Notes under the pieces: model-generated | What the model was told of the DNA's origin: nothing | The model's input: the letters and a program-made list of their open reading frames with translations, nothing else | Database searches by the model: none | Assembly (NCBI GenBank): GCA_031180805.1 | Contig: JAPSLL010000030.1 | Coordinates: 1 to 48,976, forward strand | Length of the DNA stretch: 48,976 nucleotides | Origin: Bacillus sp. (in: firmicutes) | GTDB lineage: Bacteria; Bacillota; Bacilli; Bacillales; Bacillaceae | Reading direction: 5' to 3' | Position numbers and translations under genes: made by a program | Shown here: one piece after another, positions 27,352 to 36,749 of the stretch | Numbering within the stretch: position 1 is the first letter of the stretch | Layout of the letters: each line of letters starts with the position of its first letter

Positions 27352-27407
27352 CCCTATAAGGATTAGTGTAAAACACTACAAGAAATTGCACACTAATACT
27401 TATAGGG
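27352..27407. terminator. Long inverted repeat, probable terminator
   Basis: Two 18-base arms (27352-27369 and 27390-27407, 17 of 18 paired) flank a 20-base loop and are followed by AATTTTATT. It lies 55 bases after the J-domain gene. The arm length is greater than usual for a terminator, so a small mobile-element remnant is an alternative. Confidence 0.6.
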
Positions 27408-27863
27408 AATTTTATTATGTCCAGAAAAACTCCGATGAACTAAACTTACAAAAAGTGCACAATTTTTTAAAGGAAAGCAAGTTATGGGGAGTATGAATGA
27501 AAGAGTAAGACACAACTAGAAAATTAGGTAAAATGCTACAAAGTGAATAGTACTGTCTATTCGGCAAGCTCAAGTCGAATATTTTTTTAAAAAAGCAGTA
27601 TCCAAATCGTGTGAAACGAGCATTTTCATCTTACTTAGCACATTACGAATCATTCTGTATTCGAGGTGAACTAACCGAAAGTATATCAATTAAATTCTCC
27701 CAAATACAAGTGTCAAAATTGTCATATAACCCCATCCTATTGTTAGGGAAATCAATGGTTGTTCATTTTAAATTTTTATAACATTAAAGAAGCATGATTA
27801 ATACAATTGTAGAAATGCTCAGCGTTTTCATCGGGTTCTTAAAATTGTGTTTGGAGGTTATTT
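27408..27863 (+). other. Gap with traces of a decayed reading frame
   Basis: Near 27571-27730 the plus strand reads SIRQAQVEYFFKK in one frame and, one base out of phase, QYPNRVKRAFSSYLAHYESFCIRGEL in another. This looks like a broken protein-coding stretch that I do not recognise. No start or ribosome binding site is seen. Confidence 0.35.
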
Positions 27864-29315
27864 ATGGAGATAAAAAAAGATAGACGCCAAACGATAGGGA
27901 AAATAATCCTAATCTTTAAATTACTTTGGATTTCACCTATGTACCAAAACTATAAGTGCAGAAAATCCTAGCAATTTAGACATGAATAAACTTGATGAAT
28001 TCATAAAGAAAGAAATGAGAAGGCTAAACATCCCTGGTGTGTCTTTAGCCATTGTGAATGATGAGCAAATTCAATACTTAAAAGGTTATGGGATATCAGG
28101 AGCAAATAACAATCATATGACACCACAAACACCTATTGTAATAGGATCAGTTAGTAAATCTTTTACGGCGCTAGCTATACTTCAATTAGTAGATAGAGGT
28201 ATCATTCGATTAGAGGAACGAGTGCAAACATATTTACCATGGTTTCGTTTAGCAGATGCGGATTCGTCAAAAGAAATCACCATTAAGCAATTATTAAACC
28301 AAACGAGTGGCCTTTCTACTTATGACGGACAGTTATCTATACTTAATGGAAATAAAACATTGAAAGAGCATATAAAAGGTTTAAAAAATATTGAATTAGA
28401 ACATGAAGTCGGTGAAACATTTGAATATTCAAATCTTAACTACGACATTTTAGGTCTAGTCATTGAGGAAGTAAAAAATACACCATATAAAAAATATGTA
28501 ACTAACAATATATTTAAACCACTTAATATGAAAAATAGTTACGCCAATATTAGTGATGATAAAAATAAAACGATAGCAACAGGCTATCAAACGATCTTTG
28601 GGTTGAAATTTCCAACAGAGCAACTAAATCATGAAGGAAATATTCCATCTGGTTATCTGATTTCAAGCGCTGAAGATATGGCAAATTACATGATTGCCCT
28701 TTTAAATAACGGTCAATTCAAGGAAGAAAGAGTTTTGTCAAAGGGTAAAATACAGGAATTGTTCAGACCTACCACAGTTATGTGGGAGGATTCGTATTAT
28801 GCGATGGGATGGAGCATTAATCAGAACGTAATCTCTCATGATGGTTCAACAGAAAATACGTATACAAAAGTAGTATTAGATGGAGAATATGGGATTAGTT
28901 TAGTTATCAAATCACTCGATTATCTCAATATTGATTCCTATGATAATATCATGACTGGGATAATCAATATCATTCATCATGATGAACTACAAACACCTAA
29001 TCAAAATCATATACAATCTATATCATAATCAATTCACTCTTAATCATTATCTTCAGTTTAATTAGCTTTTCATTATATAAAACTTTTAAACCAAAAAACA
29101 ATATTGGAAGTAAATTCCCTATAGGAAATAAAATAGCTATAATAGCAGTGAATTTTATCATACCTGGAATGATTTTGTACTATGTTCCGAAAGTAGTACC
29201 ATGGCCAACTCTATAATTATTTGTCCCTGGGATTGGACATGCATTATTCATTATCCCATTTCTCCTTTTATTTATCGGGGTATTAAAAATTGGTAGACTA
29301 TTGCGTGCAAAATAA
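27864..29315 (+). pseudogene. Beta-lactamase-fold serine hydrolase gene, several lesions
   Basis: An intact core frame (27982-29028, 348 residues) has the class C/PBP-like SxxK motif SVSK at 56-59, the YSN triad at 149-151 and HDGST near residue 290. The flanks show it was longer. ATG at 27864 with TTGGAGG begins a signal-peptide-like frame (MEIKKDRRQTIGKIILIF), but two one-base losses in A runs break it before TISAENPSNLDMNK. After 29028 one further frameshift leads to a membrane segment (INSLLIIIFSLISFSLY), then an internal TAA at 29214, ending RLLRAK at 29315. The core could still be made as a cytoplasmic protein, but export and anchoring are lost. Confidence 0.82.
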
Positions 29316-29350
29316 AGCCTTTTTTATATCAATTTTAATTATTCAACTAT

Positions 29351-29375
29351 GCGCTTGCCTGTAAAGTGCAAGCGC
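29351..29375. terminator. Hairpin between convergent genes
   Basis: GCGCTTGC and GCAAGCGC pair perfectly over a 9-base loop. There is no clear T run; a weak terminator for one or both flanking genes. Confidence 0.45.
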
Positions 29376-29403
29376 TCATGTTAGTTCGTTCTCAGCCTTC
29401 CAA

Positions 29404-29763
29404 CTACCTTTGGTTTAAAACATATAGGACACTCTGTTTTAAATAGTTATATTGACGTTCATTTGTATCCGCGAATGCCTCTTCCCGATTTGAAGGAATA
29501 TCTTTATACACAATTTCCTCTGAAAATTGTGAAGCAGTTAAATCATATCGTTTTCCGTCAATCATATTGTAAAAATGCCATCCTCCAGCTGTCTCCGTTT
29601 TTCTGATTTCACCTTGCAATAAATCATGAACAACTAAAGCTGTTACTCCACATTGGCCCTTTGCAGGATTATCGATTGTCCATTTTGAGCTAGATTCTAT
29701 AGACCACGAGTGTAATAACGCGTTCATGATTTGTTCTATCGTGATAATATCTTGTTGCTGCAT
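29404..29763 (-). CDS. YunG-family protein
   Basis: 119 residues resembling B. subtilis YunG. Conserved-looking residues are Cys38 (KGQCGVTALV), His63 (GGWHFYN) and Asp74 (YDLTASQF), an order seen in papain-like or transglutaminase-like folds. A catalytic role is an inference. AAAAAGGAG precedes the ATG. It follows a GNAT gene by 39 bases, so the two may be co-transcribed. Confidence 0.82.
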   Translation of the reverse strand: MQQQDIITIEQIMNALLHSWSIESSSKWTIDNPAKGQCGVTALVVHDLLQGEIRKTETAGGWHFYNMIDGKRYDLTASQFSEEIVYKDIPSNREEAFADTNERQYNYLKQSVLYVLNQR

Positions 29764-29802
29764 ACGTAAAACTCCTTTTTACCTTATGTATCCTAGTGAA
29801 CT

Positions 29803-30258
29803 CTATAATTCCTTTGTCATAAAGACACTATTCGGGTCCTCAATATAATCTGAAAACGGCTCACAATAGTCGAACCCAAAGCTTGTATAGAGTTTTCTTG
29901 CAGGTGCGAAGGCATCCATTGAGCCTGTTTCCAAGCTAAGTCTAGAATAGCCTCTCTCCTTAGCTACATCAATGATATGCTGAAGTAACCTTTTGGCAAC
30001 TCCGGTCCTTAAATGAGCTGAGGATGTTCGCATCGATTTAATCTCACCATGCTTAGAATCAAGCTCCTTTAGTGCTCCACAACCAAGTAAATCTTTTCCA
30101 TTCCAAGCACTCCAAAAAGTTATATTAGGCTGACGCAATTGCTCAAGGTTCAGCGCATGAATGCTTTCTGGAGGAGAATTTAATTTCATACCTTGTAAAT
30201 GCTCCATTATTAATTGGCCCACTTCAGGTCCAGTTAAATCATCTATTTTAATTTCCAT
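29803..30258 (-). CDS. GNAT-family N-acetyltransferase (YsnE-like)
   Basis: 151 residues. IKSMRTSSAHLRTGVAKRLL is the acetyl-CoA motif and RLSLETGSMDAFAPARKLYTSFGF the typical YsnE/PaiA-branch end. TAGGAGGAG precedes the ATG. Substrate unknown. Confidence 0.88.
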   Translation of the reverse strand: MEIKIDDLTGPEVGQLIMEHLQGMKLNSPPESIHALNLEQLRQPNITFWSAWNGKDLLGCGALKELDSKHGEIKSMRTSSAHLRTGVAKRLLQHIIDVAKERGYSRLSLETGSMDAFAPARKLYTSFGFDYCEPFSDYIEDPNSVFMTKEL

Positions 30259-30357
30259 ACGAACTCCTCCTACATCTATTGCTCAATTTTATAATCCATT
30301 AACCTCTGAAGCTAATAATATATTATTAATACTATTTAGAATATTTTTCCTATAAGC

Positions 30358-30855
30358 CTATTGAGAAAGCCGATATAAAACACATTTCTCTCCAATAAAT
30401 TTACCATCCTCTAAAATAAATTCTTTTACCTTCGTAAATCCATTATTAAGAAGAACCTTTATCGAGGCTTGATTCTTTTCTAAACACTCGGCATTAATTT
30501 GGCTTAATCCTAATTCTGCAAATGCAAAATCAACAGCCTTTGAAACCGCTTCTGTACAAATTCCTTTGTTCCAATAAGGAGTTCCTACCCAATATCCTAA
30601 ATTACTTATTCCTTTAACTTTATCTACTTTTGTTAAAGAAATAACTCCAGCAAAGCTTCCTTCATATAAGATAGCAAAGGAAAATGCCTTTTCATCGTTT
30701 ATATTCTTCAAAGCAAAATGAACCCAATGTTCTCCTCCGTTTTTCGGATATGGGTGTGGAAGTAAGCATGTTTTTGCAACATCATAGCTAGAGGCATACT
30801 TTTGAACAAATGGAGCATCATCTTTTTCAATAAATCTTAAAGAAATAGTACCCAT
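30358..30855 (-). CDS. RimJ/RimL-type GNAT acetyltransferase
   Basis: 165 residues from the ATG at 30855 (MGTISLRFIEKDDAPFV); an in-frame GTG five codons upstream overlaps the GGGAG site and is less likely. GYWVGTPYWNKGICTEAV is the acetyl-CoA loop and NQASIKVLLNNGFTKVKE the C-terminal motif. A VOC-family gene lies directly upstream with a gap of 19 bases. Confidence 0.88.
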   Translation of the reverse strand: MGTISLRFIEKDDAPFVQKYASSYDVAKTCLLPHPYPKNGGEHWVHFALKNINDEKAFSFAILYEGSFAGVISLTKVDKVKGISNLGYWVGTPYWNKGICTEAVSKAVDFAFAELGLSQINAECLEKNQASIKVLLNNGFTKVKEFILEDGKFIGEKCVLYRLSQ

Positions 30856-30874
30856 CTCTCTCACTCCCACAAAA

Positions 30875-31297
30875 CTATTCGATAAACTGCCAATCCGGGT
30901 TCCAAACTACTTCCCATAAATGGCCGTCAGGATCTTGGAAATATCCTGAATACCCACCCCAAAACGTATCATGAGGCTCGACGGTAATGATTGCACCAGC
31001 CTTCTTCGCTTGGTCCATGACCAAGTCAACCTCTTCTTTACTGGCAACATTATGCCCAAGCGTAAATTCGGTTGGACTTGGCGCTGTCACATTTAATTTA
31101 GTATCATGAGCAAGATCGGTACGGCTCCATATCGCAAGTTTTAATCCTGGCTGCAAATCAAAAAAGGCGACAGCACCGTGTTCAAATTCCTTGCCAACTA
31201 TTCCTTCTGTTGGTAATCCAAGTCCCTTTTGATAAAACGATAACGACCTCTCCAAATCATCTACTCCTAAAGTGATGACAGATATTCTTGGTTTCAT
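30875..31297 (-). CDS. VOC-superfamily protein (glyoxalase-like)
   Basis: 140 residues from ATG at 31297, which has GAGGGGAC upstream; the upstream in-frame start lacks a site. PRISVITLGVDDLERSLSFYQKGLGLP at the N-terminus and FWGGYSGYFQDPDGHLWEVVWNP at the C-terminus are classic VOC stretches, with His and Glu as likely metal ligands. Reaction unknown. Confidence 0.88.
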   Translation of the reverse strand: MKPRISVITLGVDDLERSLSFYQKGLGLPTEGIVGKEFEHGAVAFFDLQPGLKLAIWSRTDLAHDTKLNVTAPSPTEFTLGHNVASKEEVDLVMDQAKKAGAIITVEPHDTFWGGYSGYFQDPDGHLWEVVWNPDWQFIE

Positions 31298-31415
31298 TTC
31301 GTCCCCTCGCAATAAATCCCTTTTGATCATTTTATCATTAGATATGAAAATACTGCAAAACAGCGTACTTGTTCTTGAGCTGTATAAGCTTAGTAGAGTT
31401 AGAAGCTACAATAAA

Positions 31416-31994
31416 CTATTTATTAAAATCATTGCAATCGATTATCTCAAAAAATTGTGCATAATCAGATAAACAATAGTCGGCAATATCGCTTTTCGTT
31501 CCAAAAATACAAGTTGCGATCCCTAATTCCTTACCCGGTAAAAGATCGATTTCCCTGTCACCGATAACTAAATCAATATGGTATTTATTGTGTAAATGGC
31601 TATATGCTTGAGAGTTAGGTTTTCGTGGAAAACCGTCATCAATTGCCACCATATCAATAAAATATTTGTCCCATCCATGGTGCTTCAGAATAGCTAAAAC
31701 TCCATCTCTATCCTTATGTGTCATTATGACATTTTTATCTGCATATTTTAAAATTTCCTCTACTTTGTCAAATGGCTTAATATCACCTGGATTTAAATTG
31801 TTCTTTAATGTATCCATTTCTTTTACTTGACCCTCAGTAAGGTCGTAATATTCAATAGCATGAGAGAGAGAAATTTTTAATCGTTTATAGATTTCCTCTT
31901 CTGAAACTTTACCTCCTAACACTTCAGAAAAAACCTTCGAATAACCTGGATACGTATCAAATAATGTTCCGTCAAAATCCCATAAAATATTCAA
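31416..31994 (-). CDS. HAD-family hydrolase (phosphoglycolate-phosphatase-like)
   Basis: 192 residues. ILWDFDGTLFDTYP carries the nucleophile Asp and its helper; VIMTHKDR is motif II, RKPNSQAY the motif III Lys, and VIGDREIDLLPGKELGI motif IV. The best start is TTG at 31994 with AAAGGGTG upstream, giving a family-like N-terminus; the frame itself extends 9 codons further. Substrate unknown. Confidence 0.85.
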   Translation of the reverse strand: MNILWDFDGTLFDTYPGYSKVFSEVLGGKVSEEEIYKRLKISLSHAIEYYDLTEGQVKEMDTLKNNLNPGDIKPFDKVEEILKYADKNVIMTHKDRDGVLAILKHHGWDKYFIDMVAIDDGFPRKPNSQAYSHLHNKYHIDLVIGDREIDLLPGKELGIATCIFGTKSDIADYCLSDYAQFFEIIDCNDFNK

Positions 31995-32350
31995 TGTAAA
32001 CACCCTTTTACAATTATTCAATAAATAAACTTAGGGAATATCATGCGCCATTATTCATCATGCAGTTCCTTAAGTCCACACATTTGGATTAAAAGCTTTA
32101 TTAAATCTCCCTACATTTTTAAGCTTAGCATATATCCCTCCAATAATCCTCGTTTTAAAAAAACAACCAAGGTGGTTTCTATATGAAATTCTATAGTCTA
32201 TTTTAAATCCTGATAAAGTATTTTAAAAATTAAAAACTAAAGCGAAACTATCCTTCTACTCGCTCGTATTACGATCGGATACTTTAAATATATCCAATTT
32301 TCTATGAGGGTCTCTTATATTGGGAAAGAGGACTTAATTAGGAGTGTTCA
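31995..32350. other. Intergenic region, no gene seen
   Basis: AT-rich. A GGAGGG-like site on the minus strand near 32130 leads only to a six-codon frame. No other signal is supported. Confidence 0.4.
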
Positions 32351-32401
32351 ATGAAGGCAATTGTTAGTACCAAATACGGTTCAAATAATAGTAAGACCTA
32401 A
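32351..32401 (+). pseudogene. N-terminal scrap of a zinc-type alcohol dehydrogenase / quinone oxidoreductase gene
   Basis: After TTAGGAG, an ATG opens the frame MKAIVSTKYGSNNSKT and stop. MKAIV-x-T-KYGS is the usual start of MDR-family NAD(P)-dependent alcohol dehydrogenases, and nothing of the remaining 300 or so residues follows. It appears to be a deletion remnant; chance resemblance of a 16-residue frame cannot be excluded. Confidence 0.45.
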
Positions 32402-32420
32402 TTATTTTGTTCATAAAAAA

Positions 32421-32445
32421 ACTTTGCTCCTTTATGAAGCAAAGT
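32421..32445 (-). terminator. Terminator of the YitT-family gene
   Basis: ACTTTGCT / AGCAAAGT over a 9-base loop, followed on minus by TTTTTTT. It lies 33 bases past the stop at 32478. Confidence 0.85.
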
Positions 32446-32477
32446 CAATTTAAATTATATTAGATTTCCGTTAGGCT

Positions 32478-33350
32478 TTAATGAATATCACGTTTTCTGA
32501 AGTTACCACCTTTAACCTCTGCTACATCATATACAGTTACAAAGGCAGTTTCATCAATTTCGCGTATAATTTCCTTCATTTTACTCTCTTCTAAACGGTT
32601 AATAACACAGGTGATTTCTTTGAATTGCTCATGTGAATATCCACCTTGAGCCAGCTTATATGTTGCACTACGGCCTAAACGATCACGAATAGTTTCGACC
32701 ATTTCTTCTGGTTGGGTTGTAATAATTTTAAAGGTTTTAGAACCGCTTAAACCTTCTTCTACGATGTGGATAACTTTAGATGCGATAAAGTATGCAATTG
32801 CTGATAGGATTGCTCCTTGAAGACCAAATACAGTAGAGACAATTATAAAGACAAATAAATTTAAGAATAGGATAAGGTCACTTGTTCCAAACGGTAACTT
32901 TCTTGATAAAAGAACTGCTAGCATATCAATCCCATCTAATGCTCCACCATTTCTTAAGGCAAGTCCCATTCCGAACCCGATAATAATACCTCCGACAACG
33001 GTAACTAACAATGTATCACCTTGAATGATAGTAGGCACATGGTGCATCAGGCTAGTACCTATTGCTAAAGAAGCAATACCGATAACCGAAAAGATTGCAA
33101 AGCTTTTCCCTATTTGTTTATAACCTAAAAAGACAAATGGGAGATTTAGCACTCCAATTAAAACACCTAATGGTATCCCAATTAACTGTGAACTAACGAT
33201 GCTCAAACCTGTTACCCCACCGTCTGATACATTATTTGGAATTAATACAGCTTCTAGCCCATATGCTGTAATGAATCCTCCAATAATCACTAATAAAGCT
33301 CGTATAACCATTAGTGATTTTTTTGATTTACGCCTTCTTTTTTCAATCAT
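32478..33350 (-). CDS. YitT-family membrane protein
   Basis: 290 residues. A basic N-terminus, five or six membrane helices with GLEAVLIPNNVSDGGVTGLS and LRNGGALDGIDMLAVLLSRK, and a C-terminal cytoplasmic DUF2179 domain (about 205-280: FKIITTQPEEMVETIRDRLGRSATY). Bacilli usually have several paralogues; the transport role is not known. GAGGAAAG precedes the ATG. Confidence 0.9.
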   Translation of the reverse strand: MIEKRRRKSKKSLMVIRALLVIIGGFITAYGLEAVLIPNNVSDGGVTGLSIVSSQLIGIPLGVLIGVLNLPFVFLGYKQIGKSFAIFSVIGIASLAIGTSLMHHVPTIIQGDTLLVTVVGGIIIGFGMGLALRNGGALDGIDMLAVLLSRKLPFGTSDLILFLNLFVFIIVSTVFGLQGAILSAIAYFIASKVIHIVEEGLSGSKTFKIITTQPEEMVETIRDRLGRSATYKLAQGGYSHEQFKEITCVINRLEESKMKEIIREIDETAFVTVYDVAEVKGGNFRKRDIH

Positions 33351-34017
33351 ATTTCTTTCCTCATTTCAACAAAATTTCTATCTATGTAAATTTTAATTAT
33401 TTTTAAGTATTTCGCTACTCCCCCTCTCCTTTTTAGGAAAATTATAATATTTTCCATTAAAAGTTCGCTTTAACCGATAATACCTTAACTCTAGTTTACC
33501 ATAATTTAATCGAATGTCTCTTACCTCAAGGCTCGACATTTCACTAAAATTTCTTATATTAGAAAATTGAAATTTTAAGACCATCAAATTCTCCATATCA
33601 TCTTTACTAGTTTTTCTTAGAAAAGTTTCAATCAATTCCCCACTTATTTAATATGAATCACTAACTGAATTTTAATGGTCGAAATTGAAACTTAATAGAG
33701 AAAAGTCAATCACATCCATTAAACGTTGAGATGATAGTTTAATGATAAAAAATGGTTCATAACAATTTAGCGAGATTGTAAAACTTCGATACATTGTTTT
33801 TCTATTAATAAAAAGTCTGTTGCTATTACTAGAGCTAAGATTCGTACTAGGATGTCTTCCGTTAATATAAGGTATAGGTGAAACAAAAAATTCATCATTC
33901 GGTAGTTAACCGAAAAAGCCATTCTTTTGATTAAGAATAGCATTGATAAAGAGAAAATGTAATAGACGTGGATCTTACTTGTGATTCAGCGTCTCATTTC
34001 CCCTTTTTCATATTCCT
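33351..34017 (-). other. Gap with a terminator for the DUF3231 gene
   Basis: A leftward terminator at 33918-33941 reads GCTATTCTT / AAGAATGGC then TTTTTC on minus, 77 bases past the stop at 34018. The remainder is AT-rich. A TTG-started 80-codon frame (33393-33635) exists but is not convincing. Confidence 0.5.
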
Positions 34018-35037
34018 TTACTGCCCCGCTAAATGTTTCCGATCGTCTGACAATGGTACTTGCTCAGCCCATTTATGTTTAATCATGATTTTAAATCCAT
34101 CCTTCATGTAATTTGCAAGCTCCATTGAAAATCTTGAGTAGTGCATACCTAAATCCAAACGCTGCGATGTCGCTACTGCTGAGCCAAATAACCCCATTGT
34201 AGCAGAGGAAATAACCATCTTATGAAACATCATTAAGCGTTCTGAGAAAGGTGCAATCGTTGAACTAGTTATTTCTGACTCCTCTGATTTTGGTTGAGAA
34301 AGGTGATTTATAGATAATACCGATCCTAAAATTTCTATTTGTTTTCCCGACATCTCTACACCTCGCCAGAAAAACTTTTTCACTTCTTCGGTTTTGGCCA
34401 CTTGTGCAAAGCTAATACAAAGTGATTTATCTACCTGTAATTTTTTTAAATCCCAGTGTACATTACTTATTTCAATACTATTTAAAGGTCTTTCACCCCC
34501 AAGAATTCCTTTCATGTAATTCTTAGATTGAACAAATTCATAATGTTTCGGAGGGTTGATAAAAGGTGGTCTAGAAACGATTCCTTTAACTAACAATAAA
34601 TCGAGCGACCGATTAAAAAGCTCCATTGTCTCATCTTGACACGCCACAAAGTACTCCCTTATATCACGGCGAATATTCGTTGATAAAGCAGCAGCATAGC
34701 CTGCTAACCCATAAACACACATTATGTACGTATAGGTTAAACAAAACTCATCTGAATATAGCTTAGGGGTATCCATATTCACATCGTCCTTTGTAAAACC
34801 GTGGGGAATCGGAAATTTTTCTGCGATAAAATACTCTTTTATTGTTCCAATATGATTCTTAGCAAGTGATAAAGCGAATTCTAAAACCTCACGAATTGCT
34901 GCATCCTCGGTAGTGTTTATCATATATTTATAAATACATATTGCCATCGTGTCATTTTGAAATTGAGACCATATATTTGCAATTTCTGACGCAGTTAATC
35001 TTACTTGGTGAGGTGTTTCGTTCAACGGTCTATCCAA
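34018..35037 (-). CDS. DUF3231-family protein, two tandem ferritin-like repeats
   Basis: 339 residues, helical, with two related halves. Each has an NIWSQFQNDTMAICIYKYMINTTED-like or NVHWDLKKLQVDKSLCISF helix and a later R-DLG-HYSRF/TNIRRDI-type segment. DUF3231 proteins occur in spore formers and resemble coat/CotF-like or bacterioferritin-like folds; the function is unknown. It begins with TTG at 35037 after GGAGG; the nearby ATG is out of frame and closes after four codons. Confidence 0.85.
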   Translation of the reverse strand: MDRPLNETPHQVRLTASEIANIWSQFQNDTMAICIYKYMINTTEDAAIREVLEFALSLAKNHIGTIKEYFIAEKFPIPHGFTKDDVNMDTPKLYSDEFCLTYTYIMCVYGLAGYAAALSTNIRRDIREYFVACQDETMELFNRSLDLLLVKGIVSRPPFINPPKHYEFVQSKNYMKGILGGERPLNSIEISNVHWDLKKLQVDKSLCISFAQVAKTEEVKKFFWRGVEMSGKQIEILGSVLSINHLSQPKSEESEITSSTIAPFSERLMMFHKMVISSATMGLFGSAVATSQRLDLGMHYSRFSMELANYMKDGFKIMIKHKWAEQVPLSDDRKHLAGQ

Positions 35038-35219
35038 TTGTCATAATCCTCCATCACTTTACATATTCTCAAATTTTTTTTACTTTTTCTACCTATATTC
35101 TCTCTATTTCCTGAAAATGTATGTAACATATTTTTACCCGATTGAAAAAGCGATCCTTCATTTATCGAAGCATCGCAAGTATTCATATATCTATTTTTAT
35201 GGTATCGCTATGATAAAAC

Positions 35220-36125
35220 TTAAAAACGCTCCATCGCTAAGTCCATATTGACAGATGTAGCCACTTTTTGGCCATCTGCTGCTGCAATAATTAGTGAAGA
35301 AGAACTCCCTTTTTCGGTTTCACCAACAATATAAATGTTCTTAATCGTCGTACGACCTGCACCATCTGTTACAACGACACCATCCTCTAAAACTTTACAC
35401 CCAAGTTGTTCAGCAAATTGGTTTGGCCGATGGAATGTTGGGACAACAAATCCCCCTGAGCGTTGAATGATTTCACCTGATTTAAATTCGACATGTTTGA
35501 GATAGCCGTTATCACCAATTAAGTTTTTTATTGGCTCAGTTTTAATCGAAACATTTCGCTTTTTCAATTGTTCGATAGCTTCACCAGAGAGTTTCGTTCC
35601 ATTCGTTGCAACAACTAAATCGCTTGACCAGCCGTAAAGTAATTTAACCATATGCGTGGCAAAAGCTTCTTTTTCAGCAATAATAATTAACGGCTTATCC
35701 CTCAACTCCCAACCATCACAATAAGGACAATTAAATAAGCTTTTCCCATAGTATTCCCTTATAGAAGGAATAGGAAATGTCTCTTGAATACCTGTTGCAA
35801 GTATAACTTTTTCAGCTGTAAATAATTGATTATCCTTTGTTTTGATTTTAAATAATGCTGATTTTTGATCATGATTAATCTTTGTTACTGTTGTTGAAAA
35901 ATATGAAACAGATGGATATTTTTTTACTTCGTTTAGGCCAATTCCCTTAAATTGTTGCGGTTTAATTCCATCTCTTGTTAAATATCCATGTGACTCTTGA
36001 GTGACTCGATTTCGGTTAGTTCCATCATCAAACAGCGCAATGTTTCTTCTTGCTCTACCTAATGTTAAACTTGCACTCAAGCCAGCTGGTCCTGCTCCAA
36101 TAATGGCACAATCAAAAGTATTCAT
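35220..36125 (-). CDS. Thioredoxin-reductase-like FAD/NAD(P)H oxidoreductase
   Basis: 301 residues. The FAD loop GAGPAG is at 10-15, the redox pair Cys133-Cys136 lies in NCPYCDGWELRD, and a C-terminal FAD motif (IYIVGETEKGSSSSLIIAAADGQ) follows. True thioredoxin reductases carry CATC; CPYC-DGW is typical of a side group that includes dithiol oxidases of GliT type and other oxidoreductases, so thioredoxin may not be its substrate. It follows its likely regulator, an Rrf2 gene, on the same strand, and both have an ATCTATAAT motif upstream. Confidence 0.88.
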   Translation of the reverse strand: MNTFDCAIIGAGPAGLSASLTLGRARRNIALFDDGTNRNRVTQESHGYLTRDGIKPQQFKGIGLNEVKKYPSVSYFSTTVTKINHDQKSALFKIKTKDNQLFTAEKVILATGIQETFPIPSIREYYGKSLFNCPYCDGWELRDKPLIIIAEKEAFATHMVKLLYGWSSDLVVATNGTKLSGEAIEQLKKRNVSIKTEPIKNLIGDNGYLKHVEFKSGEIIQRSGGFVVPTFHRPNQFAEQLGCKVLEDGVVVTDGAGRTTIKNIYIVGETEKGSSSSLIIAAADGQKVATSVNMDLAMERF

Positions 36126-36172
36126 ACAACACCATCCTTAACATTTAGTGATTTAATAAAGACATTACAACT

Positions 36173-36188
36173 CTATAATATCTATAAT
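36173..36188. promoter_or_regulatory. Candidate operator of the flavoprotein gene
   Basis: CTATAATATCTATAAT contains the motif CTATAAT twice. The same motif forms the inverted repeat ahead of the Rrf2 gene at 36630-36654. It lies 48 bases before the flavoprotein ATG. Confidence 0.5.
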
Positions 36189-36208
36189 AAAGCAGTAAAG
36201 AAGGTGGC

Positions 36209-36610
36209 CTATTTAGCCACGTTCATTTGCTTTGCTATATCTACGATCTTTTGATTTCTTAACTCCTCTAACATCTTTTCTTCTGCAGAAATGATTGCCT
36301 TTTGAATTAAGCATTCTGGATTATGATCGATGCAATAGTCAAATAAAGATGTAGGACCTTCAATAGCCTGAATAATGTCCAACAGCGAAATACTCTCCCA
36401 ATTTGGTTTAAGCTTATAGCCGCCATTTGCACCTGAAACAGATTCGACCATCCCTGCCTTTACAAGCTTTGTCAAAATTTTAGACAGATATGTTGTTGAT
36501 ACCTTTTGATGGTCAGCAAGCTGGTGTACACCTACATGCTTCTCTGGGGGTTCAATCGCTAAATGGAGCATAGTATGCAGCGCATAGTTCGTTGCTTTTG
36601 AAAACTTCAT
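36209..36610 (-). CDS. Rrf2-family transcriptional regulator
   Basis: 133 residues. Rrf2 winged helix (MKFSKATNYALHTMLHLA, STTYLSKILTKLVKAGMVESVSGANGGYKL). Two cysteines, Cys93 and Cys100, in DYCIDHNPECLIQ; IscR/NsrR clusters use three, so a two-thiol switch or incomplete cluster is possible. It lies 83 bases upstream of the flavoprotein gene. Autoregulation through the inverted repeat at 36630 is likely. Confidence 0.9.
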   Translation of the reverse strand: MKFSKATNYALHTMLHLAIEPPEKHVGVHQLADHQKVSTTYLSKILTKLVKAGMVESVSGANGGYKLKPNWESISLLDIIQAIEGPTSLFDYCIDHNPECLIQKAIISAEEKMLEELRNQKIVDIAKQMNVAK

Positions 36611-36629
36611 CCTAAATCGTAACCTCTCT

Positions 36630-36654
36630 ATTATAGATATCTTCTATCTATAAT
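36630..36654. promoter_or_regulatory. Candidate Rrf2 operator
   Basis: Perfect 9-base inverted repeat ATTATAGAT-N7-ATCTATAAT, starting 20 bases upstream of the Rrf2 ATG. Its half-site recurs ahead of the flavoprotein gene. Confidence 0.65.
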
Positions 36655-36749
36655 ATCTTTTACTTGATAGATAATCAAGTGATTCGTTTTTTATTCAAAA
36701 CATAAGGAGCCTTATACCAGGTAAATGAGGCAGCTTTTTAAACGAAAAA

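Noticed and set aside
27352-27407. Long inverted repeat as an insertion-sequence end
   Set aside because: No transposase, no target duplication and only one copy seen; terminator reading is simpler.
33393-33635. Leftward open frame of 80 codons with TTG start
   Set aside because: Only a weak GGGGA-like site and no family resemblance; low-complexity AT-rich region. Could be real, but not supported.
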